A stretch of DNA of 64,000 nucleotides. It comes from Thelephora terrestris. Its lineage: Eukaryota; Basidiomycota; Agaricomycetes; Thelephorales; Thelephoraceae. A model generated the notes under the pieces. It was not told the DNA's origin and did no database searches. It worked only from the letters and a program-made list of their open reading frames with translations. Each line of letters starts with the position of its first letter. The stretch's first letter is position 1. Of this stretch, positions 45,437-56,505 are shown in pieces. Where the stretch lies: the NCBI GenBank assembly GCA_015956445.1, contig WIUZ02000010.1, positions 434,001 to 498,000 on the forward strand. The letters are read 5' to 3'. Position numbers and translations under genes: made by a program.

Positions 45437-46146
45437 CTAAGTAAACCAAGAAGGACTAGTAAGAGTTCTTATAGACCTCTTCACTACAACCCCAGCTAAC
45501 TCGACACCGTACAAAAGGAATAAGGCTGCTGGAACGTGTTTGGTAAGCGAACAGTCACGCCAAACTACACGGAAGATCATCTCACCCAGACTTAGCACGT
45601 CCTTTTTCGACCAGGGCTTTGCGGGCTCCCTAAACAACCGGCTGACCCTCTCCAGGTGGTGTTTTTCCTTCTCCCTTCTCTTCTGCTCCGCCCGGCTCCT
45701 CTTCGTCTGTTCTTTTTCCGCTTTCTTCCCAACCCCAGGGACACCGTTTATTTGGCGGAGCGCCGATTGTGGGTTCACAACCGCCAGCCTCATCTCAAGC
45801 TCATCTGCAACTGCAAGATTCGATCAGCTCGCCGCGTCACGTCAAGCTGGGGGGCCGAAATGCTTACGCCTTGAGAGTGCGGCCACCGTCGTATCCTTCT
45901 CATTCAATCCACTCTCCGGAATGGAAGTCAGCTCTACTGGGAGAATCGCCTGCAGTAAGCCTTCTAGATATTTCTCCACATTCCGGGAGCGTTTTCCTTC
46001 TCCGGCCTTCGTGTCACGGAGTGGCTGTTGCCAGGTCGACGAATTTGTGAAATGATGAGCGAAAACACAGTAAAAAAAGCCGCTTACTGATCGTTTGAGG
46101 TCTTCTTTAACAAATTTGTCTATTCTGGCAAGAGCCATCTCAGGTT
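45437..46146 (-). pseudogene. 3' part of a host gene split by copia (possible bHLH regulator)
   Basis: Three exons on the minus strand. The first begins at the copia target site (EPEMALARIDKFVKEDLKRS) and ends at GTAAGCGG. The second reads TKAGEGKRSRNVEKYLEGLL, LPVELTSIPESGLNEKD. The third reads MRLAVVNPQSALRQINGVPG, KRSRAEQKRREKEKHHLERV, SRLFREPAKPWSKKDVLSLG and runs to a stop at 45437. The basic block followed by a hydrophobic helix and a Lys-started second helix resembles a bHLH domain of the basidiomycete RxEQKRR type, pointing to a nuclear DNA-binding role; this is inference. The 5' part lies at 55505-56475. Confidence 0.55.
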
Positions 46147-46479
46147 CTAACTGTTCGATAATCTAGCAGAGATAGATGAGAACATTGTCCTCAGCAGAGA
46201 TCAAGATAACAGCTGATGTATTCAGTACCTAGCAGAGATAGATGAGAACGTTGCTAGGGACCTGGTAAGTACAGAGAAAGAATAATACAGAAGGAAAGAA
46301 CGTACTCCTCAGCAGAGATCAAGATAACACACAGGGTTCAGCTATCTTTTCTCCATGGGTCATGGACCATACATCGTGACAATTCTCCATGGGTCATGGG
46401 CCATGCAACGTTGTACAACGTGTTGTACAACCCATGACCCATGGAGAAAAGATACCATTGTACAACCCATGACCCATGG

Positions 46480-47540
46480 GTAATGGAATAGTATCCGTTA
46501 CCCATGCCCCATGGGTTGTACAACACTATCCCTTCCCCATGCCTCATGGGTTGTACAATGCTATCCTTTCCCCATGGGGCATGGGTTGTACAACGCTATC
46601 CAATTCCCATGCCCCATGGGTTGTACAATGCTATCCATTTCCCATGCCCCATGGGTTGTACAATGCTATCTGTTCCCCATGGGTCATGGGTTGTACAACG
46701 CTATCCGATTCCCATGCCCCATGGGTTGTACAACGCTATCCGATTCCCATGCCCCATGGGTTGTACAACGCTATCCGATTCCCATGCCCCATGGGTTGTA
46801 CAACGCTATCCGTTGCCCATGGGGCATGGGTTGTACAACGCTATCCGTTCCCCATGGGGCATGGGTTGTACAACGCTATCCATTCTCCATGCCCCATGGG
46901 TTGTACAACGCTATCCTTTCTCCATGGGGCATGGGTTGTACAACACTATCCATTCTCCATGGGGCATGGGTTGTACAACACTATCCAGTTCCCATGGGTC
47001 ATGGGTTGTACAACCCTATCCAATTCCCATGCTCCATGGGTTGTACAACCCTATCTGTTCCCCATGGGGCATGGATTGTACAACGCTATCCGTTCCCCAT
47101 GGGTCATGGGTTGTACAACACTATCCATTTCCCATGGGGCATGGGTTGTACAACGCTATCTGTTCCCCATGGGGCATGGGTTGTACAACACTATCCAATT
47201 CCCATGGCCCATGGGTTGTACAATGCTATCCATTTTCCATGCCCCATGGGTTGTACAACACTATCCTTTCCCCATGGGGCATGGGTTGTACAACACTACC
47301 CATTCTCCATGCCCCATGGGTTGTACAACACTATCCATTCTCCATGGTGCATGGGTTGTACAACACTATCTATTTTCCATGCCCCATGGGTTGTACAATG
47401 CTATCCAATTCCCATGCCCCATGGGTTGTACATCACTATCCAATTCCCATGCACCATGGGTTGTACAACAGCATCTTGTGCCCATGGGGCATCAGTTGCA
47501 GAATGGTGTCCTTTCTCCATGTCCCATGGATTATATTACT
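46480..47540. repeat. 35-bp satellite array, left arm
   Basis: About 30 units built around CCCATGNNNCATGGG + TTGTACAAC + a variable CTATCC spacer. Both CCCATG...CATGGG and GTTGTACAAC are themselves palindromes. Because 35 is not a multiple of three and the unit has no stop, all three plus-strand frames stay open; the long frames here are not genes. Confidence 0.9.
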
Positions 47541-47789
47541 ATTCCAGGAAAGGAGATACTTTATAAATCAACCATTAGCTGTGTGAATTTGAAAAAATTA
47601 GACTCTGTTTGTATGCATGATAGACCATATATCAGTTTGTGGCTCTAACCTAATGGAAACTAAACTTAACCTGATAATAGCCACAACCTAATCCTCAATC
47701 TAACCTGAGCCAATGTAAACTTGACCCATGAACCTAAGCCTAACCTAATCCTAAACCTGGTCTAATCCCAAATCTAACCCTAACCTGAC

Positions 47790-47850
47790 CTGACCTAACC
47801 TAACCTAACCTAACCTAACCTAACCTAACCTAACCTATACCTAACCTAAC
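47790..47850. repeat. CCTAA tract, left arm of palindrome 3
   Basis: About ten CCTAA units within a longer degenerate zone from about 47650. Its mirror is at 48490-48550. Confidence 0.8.
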
Positions 47851-48489
47851 CTGGTATGGGCAAACCTAACCTACCTATCATGATCTGTTTCAGCCTAATG
47901 TCATGTATGCCAGCCAAGACTAACTTCACCCAGTTGCAAACATATGACTTGGGTCACAGGACCATAAAGCAAACTGCAGTCCCCTCACTCTGTGCCCAAC
48001 CATCCCATAAGCCCACAGACGCACATATATATCATCAGCAACCCAGCATCATGCTTATCACCCATGTTCAACCACAAACCATTCTCACCCTTTGTTCTGT
48101 GCCATCTCACAGACAAACCACAACTCAAGTTCATCCACCTCCTTGGGCCCACAAGCAAGTGGCCTACAAACATATGGTTTATAGACTTATAACATCTTCC
48201 ACACAAGGATTAATATGGGTGGGTGAGCTAGAGTTATGGTTAGGCTTTGAGATAGCACAGAACAAAGGGTGAGAGTGGTTTGTGGTTGAACATGGGTGAT
48301 AAGCATGATGCTGGGTTGCTGATGATATATGTGCGTCTGTGGGCTTATGGGATGGTTGGGCACAGAGTGAGGGGACTGCAGTTTGCTTTATGGTCCTGTG
48401 ACCCAAGTCATATGTTTGCAACTGGGTGAAGTTAGTCTTGGCTGGCATACATGACATTAGGCTGAAACAGATCATGATAGGTAGGTTAG

Positions 48490-48550
48490 GTTTGCCCATA
48501 CCAGGTTAGGTTAGGTATAGGTTAGGTTAGGTTAGGTTAGGTTAGGTCAG
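48490..48550. repeat. TTAGG tract, right arm of palindrome 3
   Basis: Inverse of 47790-47850. The tracts point toward the centre in the same way as those of palindrome 2. Confidence 0.8.
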
Positions 48551-48799
48551 GTCAGGTTAGGGTTAGATTTGGGATTAGACCAGGTTTAGGATTAGGTTAG
48601 GCTTAGGTTCATGGGTCAAGTTTACATTGGCTCAGGTTAGATTGAGGATTAGGTTGTGGCTATTATCAGGTTAAGTTTAGTTTCCATTAGGTTAGAGCCA
48701 CAAACTGATATATGGTCTATCATGCATACAAACAGAGTCTAATTTTTTCAAATTCACACAGCTAATGGTTGATTTATAAAGTATCTCCTTTCCTGGAAT

Positions 48800-50500
48800 A
48801 GTAATATAATCCATGGGACATGGAGAAAGGACACCATTCTGCAACTGATGCCCCATGGGCACAAGATGCTGTTGTACAACCCATGGTGCATGGGAATTGG
48901 ATAGTGATGTACAACCCATGGGGCATGGGAATTGGATAGCATTGTACAACCCATGGGGCATGGAGAATGGGTAGTGTTGTACAACCCATGCCCCATGGGG
49001 AAAGGATAGTGTTGTACAACCCATGGGGCATGGAAAATGGATAGCATTGTACAACCCATGGGCCATGGGAATTGGATAGTGTTGTACAACCCATGCCCCA
49101 TGGGGAACAGATAGCGTTGTACAACCCATGCCCCATGGGAAATGGATAGTGTTGTATAACCCATGACCCATGGGGAACGGATAGCGTTGTACAATCCATG
49201 CCCCATGGGGAACAGATAGGGTTGTACAACCCATGGAGCATGGGAATTGGATAGGGTTGTACAACCCATGACCCATGGGAACTGGATAGTGTTGTACAAC
49301 CCATGCCCCATGGAGAATGGATAGTGTTGTACAACCCATGACCCATGGGAAATGGATAGTGTTGTACAACCCATGCCCCATGGAGAATGGATAGTGTTGT
49401 ACAACCCATGCCCCATGGAGAATGGATAGTGTTGTACAATCCATGACCCATGGGGAACAGATAGTGTTGTACAACCCATGGGGCATGGGAATTGGATAGC
49501 GTTGTACAACCCATGGGGCATGGGAAATGGATAGTGTTGTACAACCCATGACCCATGGGAAATGGATAGCGTTGTACAACCCATGCCCCATGGAGAAAGG
49601 ATAGCGTTGTACAACCCATGCCCCATGGAGAATGGATAGCGTTGTACAACCCATGACCCATGGGGAACAGATAGCGTTGTACAACCCATGGGGCATGGGA
49701 ATTGGATAGCGTTGTACAACCCATGCCCCATGGGGAAAGGATAGCATTGTACAACCCATGAGGCATGGGGAACGGATAGTGTTGTACAACCCATGGGGCA
49801 TGGGAATTGGATAGCGTTGTACAACCCATGACCCATGGGGAACAGATAGTGTTGTACAACCCATGGGGCATGGAGAATGGGTAGTGTTGTACAACCCATG
49901 CCCCATGGGGAAAGGATAGTGTTGTACAACCCATGCCCCATGGGAAACGGATAGTGTTGTACAACCCATGGGGCATGGGAAATGGATAGCGTTGTACAAC
50001 CCATGACCCATGGGGAACAGATAGCGTTGTACAACCCATGACCCATGGGGAATGGATAGCGTTGTACAACCCATGAGGCATGGGGAACGGATAGTGTTGT
50101 ACAATCCATGCCCCATGGGGAACAGATAGCGTTGTACAACCCATGGGGCATGGGAATTGGATAGGGTTGTACAACCCATGACCCATGGGAACTGGATAGT
50201 GTTGTACAACCCATGCCCCATGGAGAATGGATAGTGTTGTACAACCCATGACCCATGGAGAATGGATAGCGTTGTACAACCCATGACCCATGGGGAACAG
50301 ATAGTGTTGTACAACCCATGGGGCATGGGAATTGGATAGCGTTGTACAACCCATGCCCCATGGGGAAAGGATAGCATTGTACAACCCATGAGGCATGGGG
50401 AAGGGATAGTGTTGTACAACCCATGGGGCATGGGCAACAGATACTATTCCATTACCCATGGGTCATGGGTTGTACAATGGTATCTTTTCTCCATGGGTCA
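48800..50500. repeat. 35-bp satellite array, right arm
   Basis: Inverse of the left array and longer, about 47 units. The unit variants are shuffled relative to the left arm, so the arms have exchanged or amplified units since they formed. Confidence 0.9.
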
Positions 50501-50777
50501 TGGGTTGTACAACGCGTTGTACAACATTGCATGGCCCATGACCCATAGAGAATTGTCACGATGTATGGTCCATGACCCATGGAGAAAAGATAGCTGAAGG
50601 GGCTCGATAACAGCTGAGGAGATGAAAAAACGGGCGAGCGAACCGTTAAGGAAATTGTGGCTGACGAACAAATAGGGACAAATAAGAGAAGGTAAACTAC
50701 GAGAACGCAATATTTCAACACTCCCTCTCGTTCGAGTATTTGTAAGTCATAAGCCAGGAAGAAAGAAGGAAGGGTAT

Positions 50778-53522
50778 CTACTTCAAATCACTGAACCAAT
50801 CAAAACCAAGGAAGTCTACAAGATAGTCAAACTTTTCCTTAGATAGGGCCTTGGTAAATTGATCAGCAATGTTTTCGGTTGAGGCAACGTAAGTCACCAA
50901 AATCTCGTTTTTAGAGACACGATCGCGAACAGCATGGTATTTGACGTTCATGTGCTTGGATCGCTTGAACGTTATCTCTTCTCCATTGGCGACTTTGATT
51001 GCAGCTTCATTGTCGCAGAAGATGGGGAGGGGATTGGGGAGAGGATAGCCAATCTCTTCCATGAAACCATTGATCCAGGCAGCGTGTCGTGCAGCGAGGG
51101 AAAGGCCAATGTACTCGGCTTCCATTGTGGATTCTGCGACTGTTTCTTGTTTTCGACTCGACCAAGAGAACGCAGCCTTGCATGAGCGAAAAACGTAGCC
51201 GGAAGTGGATTTCGCGGTAGATACTTCTCCAGCCCAATCAGCATCGGTGTACCCGTCGATAGTCGTAGGGGGAACATCCTGATCTTGATAGTAGGTTAAG
51301 GAGGCTTCGGTAAAATATTCCAGATATCCGAAGACACGAGCAACGGCTTGGAGGTGATCATCTGAGGGGTTGGAAGAGAAACAGGATAGCATTCCAATGG
51401 CGTGGGCTATGTCAGGACGAGTTCCCATCATCACATACATAAGTTGTCCAATGTAACTTTGGTATTGGGTGACAACTTCCGGATTAGCGTTTTCCTTGGG
51501 TGCGGTGTTCTCTGTGAGCTTCCTCGAAGGCAAGGGGGTATGGTGTTCCATGAGCTCTCCCTTGTAGCGAGAGATAATCGACTCGACGTATTTTATTTGA
51601 TCGAGGGCGATGTAAGGTGACCCTTCGTTAGGGGACCGGTTCTGCTTGACACGAATACCAAGGAAGTAGTGAGCGTCGCAGGGAGGAGAAATCTCAAAGT
51701 AGTTGGGGATCCATTTTTCGAATTCGTCGACAAGCACCTTATCCCCGATAGGGAATAAGTCGTCCACGTAGATGGGGATGATAAGCGTGTGCCTAATACC
51801 ATCAACCACCTTGTGGCCAACGAAGGTGTGAGGCTTGTTTCAAACCTGTTTGAGATCGAATTCAGCCATGGATTCCTTGAGTTTCCTGTACCATTGGCGA
51901 CCAGCCTGCTTTAGCCCATAAAGAGCTTTCCGGAGTAGGAGCACGTGACCTTCAGGGACGTCAAGTCCTTCAGGTGGCTCCATAAAGATTTCTTCATCTA
52001 AGTCGCCGTAGAGGTAGGCGGTTTTTACATCGATTTGACGTACTTCCCAGTCCTTTTGAGCAGCCAATGCAAACAGAAGCCGTATGGTCTCTAGGCGAGT
52101 AACCGGGGCAAAGGTTTCAGTGTAGTCAACACCAAAAACCTGTGTAAAGCCGCGGGCGACCAAACGAGCTTTGTAGCAGGAGATATTGCCATCAGCGTCG
52201 TACTTGACGCGGTAAACCCACTTGGAGCTGACAATTCGGCGATTTTCAGGATGGGGTACGACTTCCCATGTTCCATGCTTTTCCAAGGATTCAATTTCTT
52301 CATCCATGGCCTTTTTCCAGTCTTCCACGTCAGGACCATTGACCGCTTCGCGATAAGTCTGTGGTTCACCGGAGGAATTGGCGGAGATGTAAAGCTGGAC
52401 GGCGCCCAGATAGGCTTCGTCGAACGAGTTCTCAACTCCCTCTGTCTCTGCTGAGCCTAAACCGGAAGAACCAGCGGCGTATTTTTCAACACCTTTACGT
52501 TTGCGCAAAGACTTGCGCTGAGCCGGAGGGGTAGAAGGCTCAGGTGTGGAATCGGGTTCTTCTTGAGGTTCTTCATCAGACAATGGAAGTGGCGGCAGAT
52601 TTGAGAGAGGAGGGGAGAACATTGGCTTGGACGTAGATGGATGAGCTACAGTTGAAACAGGGGGAGTGGGAAGTTGGGCGACGATGGGAGGAGGAGGAGG
52701 TAGTCTGAGACGAGGCTTGGTGGCCTCATCATCTTCAAAGAAGGAGAGTGGGAGAATGGTCTCCGTGGGAGGCAATTTGGTCTTTGAGGAAGAAGCAACA
52801 GGAGGTGAAGGAGTAGTGGGAGTGAGGCTGAGAGGAGGAGGGACCGGGTAAGCGGGCCGATACGGGAACTCTTGTTCGCTGAAGCGAACGTTAGCGCTGA
52901 TCACTATGGATCGTGTTTTCGGGTTCCAGAGACGGAAGGCCTTAGCTCCGGTTTTGTATCCAACAAAAATCATCGGAATCGATTTGGGGTCCCATTTCTT
53001 GCCTTGCTCGTTGTACACCCAGGCACGGCAGCCAAAGACTCTTAGATAAGAGACGTCCGGAATGCGTCCGTAGAGGAGTTCGTAAGGTGTTTTCCAGCCG
53101 AGACCTTTGCGAGGAGCGCGATTGATAACGTGTGTCGCAACACCAAATGCTTCGGCCCAGAATCCTTTGGACATACCAGAGTGGTGGAGTAGAGCACGTG
53201 CGCCACCCATGAGGGTTTGGTTCATTCGCTCGGCAACTCCATTTTGCTGCGGTGTGTGAGGTGCGCTCGTTTCTTTAACAATGCCTTGTTCTTCCAAGAA
53301 CTTGTCGAAGTCCTCCGACACATATTCGCCTCCTCGATCTGATCTGAAGAACTTGATCTTTTGGCCTGTCTGCTTTTCGATCATCGGAACGAAACACTTG
53401 AATTTGTCGATGGTTTGGCTTTTTTCCTTGAGGAGGTATACCCAGGCGTAAGACGTGTAATCGCAAGTGAAAACACAGACGTAACGGTGTCCGCTGATAG
53501 AGGTAACTTCCATAGGGCCCAT
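50778..53522 (-). pseudogene. pol: copia integrase, reverse transcriptase and RNase H
   Basis: Integrase core (FRSDRGGEYVSEDF, HTPQQNGVAERMNQTL, LRVFGCRAWV) lies at about 53520-52900. A Pro-rich linker follows, then reverse transcriptase (YKARLVARGFTQVFGVDYTE, VKTAYLYGDLDEEIFMEPPE, LYGLKQAGRQWY, IYVDDLFPIGD), then RNase H (EAEYIGLSLAARHAAWINGF, FCDNEAAIKVA, STENIADQFTKAL). Confidence 0.9.
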
Positions 53523-54047
53523 GAGATCGGAGTGAATACGTTCAATAGGTTTGGACGATCGAGTGTGACGTGAGACTTGTGACTTGAACGTGCGGCGTTT
53601 CGCTTTGCCAACGGCGCAGCCGGAACAAGTTTCGTGAGGAGGAGGAGAAGCATCGAGTTTTATGCCAGTGAAAGGAGGGTTGTCGGATCGGGTTTTGTTT
53701 ATTGCGTCCCAGTTGAGATGGCCTAGCCAATCGTGCCAAATTTTAATCGGGAGGGATTGAACTGCGTTCAGGCCATGAGCGCCGAGCGGTTTGTCGATGT
53801 GGAGCGAGCAGTTGTAGAGATAGCCTGGGCTGGGCTTGAGTCCTTTGAAAGCGAACTTCTCTTTGGATACAGTGAGCCGTGAACTTGATATGGTGATGGT
53901 AAAACCTTTGTCGTCAAGTCGGCCAATCGAGAGAAAACGCTTGCCGATGCCATCGACATGAAGTACGTCTTGAAGGACAAGCTGGCGGTAGTGGTTGGGG
54001 ATAATTTCGACCCAACGTTGAACATTTCCTTTGCCAAGGATTTTGCA

Positions 54048-55097
54048 TCATGAGGAGCCATCACTGAGTACAACAGTTCGTGACTCAACGAACTTGACAT
54101 ATGACATCGCAATGAAGTCAGATCCGTAGGGTGTCATATGGTCGGTGGCTCCAGAATCCATTAGCCAGTTTTCAGGTGCACCAACATAGCAGAGAACGGG
54201 GGAGTCAGATTCGGCATCAGAAGTCTCTACTACATTGAGCGAACTAGTGTTGTTACTAGCATTACGTTGTCCCGAGTTGCTCGGGCCGGCGTTGGATTGT
54301 TGGTTGTTCTGCTTTTTTGAGCGGCACTGCCTCGCCCAATGTCCCTTCTTTCCGCACGCATGGCAAGGGCGGTCGTCTGGTGGCGCTTTGCTCTTTTTCT
54401 TCTTGGTGGAAGAGTTGGGGGCTTGGCCCTGATGAGCGATGACGTTGGCGGCAGACTGATCGGCCTCGGTTTTGATGCGGCGTTGTCGATCAAGGATGCG
54501 AGTACGGATTTCGTCGTACTTGAGCGTCGTGGGATCGACCTTGTCAAGGTAATAGTCCTTGATGGTGACGTAGGAGGGAGGGAGTGTGAGGATAACGTGG
54601 ATGGCGAATTGCCAATCTTCGAGGGTGTATTTGTTGAGCGCGCAGCGGGCTCGCCTGTCTTGGTGCTCGTTGAGTTGGTTTTCGAGTGTGCCATCGTCCA
54701 CGAACTTGAAGGTGAAGAACTCTTGATACAACTGGATCACAGAGATGCTACTCTGCTGAGAGAATTTCTTCTCGAGATACGTCCAGATGTCGTTGGCGTT
54801 AGGCTCCTTTGTGGCGCCGGTGTTGGTAGAGTCAGGGACCTTTAGATCATCAAGTTCAGTTTGGAGGTGAGTGGAGACGTTGGCGGTGATAAGGCCGATT
54901 GCTTTGTCTTCGCGTTTTTGGTGATCGAAGACGGATTCAGCGTTGGTGGGATCGGTGGGTTTGTCGGTACCATTGATGGTGACCCACACAGTGGCAAGAC
55001 GAGCAGCAGCTTTGACTTTTACGGCCCAAACACGATAATCATCGTGTCCCTGAAGAGTGGGGACTTTGATGATCGCTTGGGTAGCCTCAGAAGACAT
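54048..55097 (-). pseudogene. gag: copia gag and start of protease
   Basis: From the ATG at 55097 (MSSEATQAIIKVPTLQGHDD). It has the copia gag block (YRVWAVKVKAAARLATVW, LQLYQEF-like region), a CCHC knuckle (CHACGKKGHWARQCRSKK), and the protease motif LMDSGATDHMTPYG toward the end. Confidence 0.85.
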
Positions 55098-55197
55098 GAT
55101 AAGAGATCCAGCAGGTAGATCTTGTTGATGAGGGGGTAGATAGCAAAGGGGTGATCTCCAGATGAGAGGAAAAGCGACGTCCGGGTTAGAGCGGCAA

Positions 55198-55213
55198 AGC
55201 CGGGCTCATAACC
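55198..55213 (-). promoter_or_regulatory. copia primer-binding site (initiator-tRNA half-molecule type)
   Basis: Directly after the 5' LTR the minus strand reads GGTTATGAGCCCGGC. It contains the complement of the initiator methionine tRNA anticodon loop (CTCAT flanked by its stem). Copia of Drosophila and Ty5 are known to prime from such a cut tRNA half. Confidence 0.65.
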
Positions 55214-55499
55214 TGTTCGATAATCTAGCAGAGATAGATGAGAACATTGTCCTCAGCAGAGATCAAGATAACAGCTGATGTATTCAGTACCTAGCAGAGA
55301 TAGATGAGAACGTTGCTAGGGACCTGGTAAGTACAGAGAAAGAATAATACAGAAGGAAAGAACGTACTCCTCAGCAGAGATCAAGATAACAGCTGAGGAG
55401 ACGAAAAAACGGGTGAGCGAACCATTAAGGAAATTGTGGCTGACGAACAAATAGGGACAAATAAGAGAAGGTAAACTACGAGAACGCAATATTTCAACA
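55214..55499 (-). repeat. copia 5' LTR
   Basis: 286 bp, with TG...CA ends on the minus strand (TGTT...AACA). Unbroken reference for the split 3' LTR. Confidence 0.9.
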
Positions 55500-55504
55500 C
55501 TAAC

Positions 55505-56475
55505 CCCCCGGAGGGTTGTCCATTATGGACACTGTAAGTGATACTGAATTCTGTGCCAAAATTTGCTTGGAACCTAACCAGAGTCTGGTTCCAGCCGCCT
55601 TTGTCTGAGTCGGGCACCTTCTTGGCCCACTTGACAGGGTCATACCTTCGCCCCTCCCTCACAGGCTGCCTAGTCCGTCGCGCAGTGGAAGAAGACGCGA
55701 CGGGAGTAGGGCAACACAATTCACCCTGCATAGTCTTGTAAGTGGATGGTACTATCGATGGCATTTGACACGCTTACTGTGATTAGGCCAGGAGGGGATA
55801 GGTCAAGGTGTAGTGAATTTGTTTGGGGATACGGTTCGTAGAGCGGGTTATGTGCTGGGGGAGGGCTCATATCGGGTAGGTGGAAACTCTCTGCCAGGGT
55901 GGGAAAGCCGAGGCCCAGGTCACCCATTTCGGTGGCGGCCTGAGGTTGATTGTATGGGTATGAAGCGGAGGGTGTGGAAGTGGTGTATGATTCTGGAGAG
56001 AGGGATGGGCCAATAATGAAAGGTGAGTGAGTACATTTCAATAAGCGACGGAGAGACACCTACGTCCGTACGAGAGTGTCAGTATAGGTGAGGAGGAGTC
56101 GAGTCGTGGGGAAGGAAGTGGAAGGGTCCCCAATTGCGGCGAGAAAGTGGGCATGCCCATGCCCTGGTAAGAAGGGGAGTTGCGGCCTGCGGTTAAAGCG
56201 TGAGTCTTTGAATGATAGTCGTTGATTGTGCAACGTGGCTTACTCTCATCAGGGTATGCCTCATGAGCCGGGAGCAGGGTTCTGGACGGAGAACAGAACC
56301 CAGGGTAGCTTTCTAGCTCTACCCATAAATCCGAACCCGTCGAGGGCTGGCTTGGACCAGCGACGTTCAACAAATTTGCCGGATAATTAACTCCGTTGAA
56401 ACCGAGACCGGTCGCAGAATCGTTATTGTCATCGAAGAGGGCAAGGTTGGACTTTGTGATTCCGTCGGTGATCAT
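55505..56475 (-). pseudogene. 5' part of the host gene split by copia
   Basis: Four exons on the minus strand from the ATG at 56475 (MITDGITKSNLALFDDNNDS). Introns start GTAAGCCACG, GTAGGTGTC and GTAAGCGTG and keep the frame. The encoded sequence is Ser/Pro/Tyr-rich and disordered (SYTTSTPSASYPYNQPQ), then a denser block (RRYDPVKWAKKVPDSDKGGW, NQTLVRFQANFGTEFSITYS, VHNGQPSGGL) that reaches the 5-bp copia target repeat CTAAC at 55500-55504. The same reading phase continues on the other side of the element at 46146. Low-complexity N-terminus plus a basic C-terminal region suits a transcription factor. The insertion in a coding exon should inactivate this allele. Confidence 0.6.
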
Positions 56476-56505
56476 CGTTACAAAGGTCTCCTCTGAGGCA
56501 AGCAA

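Larger units (their letters stand above)
46330..50605. mobile_element. 4.3 kb palindromic element with 35-bp satellite arms and telomere-like tracts (palindrome 3)
   Basis: It lies inside the copia 3' LTR, with GATAACA repeated at both sides (46323-46329 and 50606-50612). The two LTR parts without the extra repeat add up to 286 bp, the length of the intact LTR. From outside in: inverted ends sharing TTCAGCTATCTTTTCTCCAT, an array of 35-bp units, a unique stretch with the AGTTTGTGG anchor, a CCTAA tract and a core. The centre is near 48200. The left array has about 30 units, the right about 47. No transposase gene. The extreme few bases of the two ends are not good inverse copies. Confidence 0.85.
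46152..55499 (-). mobile_element. young Ty1/copia LTR retrotransposon
   Basis: On the minus strand. LTRs of 286 bp start TGTTGAAATA and end TCGAACA. The target repeat CTAAC is at both sides (46147-46151 and 55500-55504). Parts in order: 5' LTR (55214-55499), primer-binding site, gag with CHACGKKGHWARQC knuckle, protease (MDSGATDHM), integrase, reverse transcriptase, RNase H, purine tract (about 50721-50736), 3' LTR (50613-50720 plus 46152-46329). About three LTR differences by eye in 286 bp, so it inserted recently. Nearly whole, with about two breaks in the coding region besides the palindrome sitting in its 3' LTR. Confidence 0.9.

Noticed and set aside
46480-47540. Regular repeats that might suggest a CRISPR array
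   Set aside because: Units are contiguous variants with no unique spacers, and the genome is eukaryotic.
46476-50459. Six long open frames (350-580 codons) rich in MPHGLYN-type repeats
   Set aside because: They are the three frames of each 35-bp satellite array. The unit has no stop and its length rotates the frame, so all frames stay open. No start context, intron or domain supports a gene.
33135-50605. Palindromes as pure assembly artefacts
   Set aside because: The arms differ in length, unit order and sequence, and palindrome 3 has a clean 7-bp target repeat within a known LTR. An artefact would give exact mirror arms. Long reads would still be the proper test.
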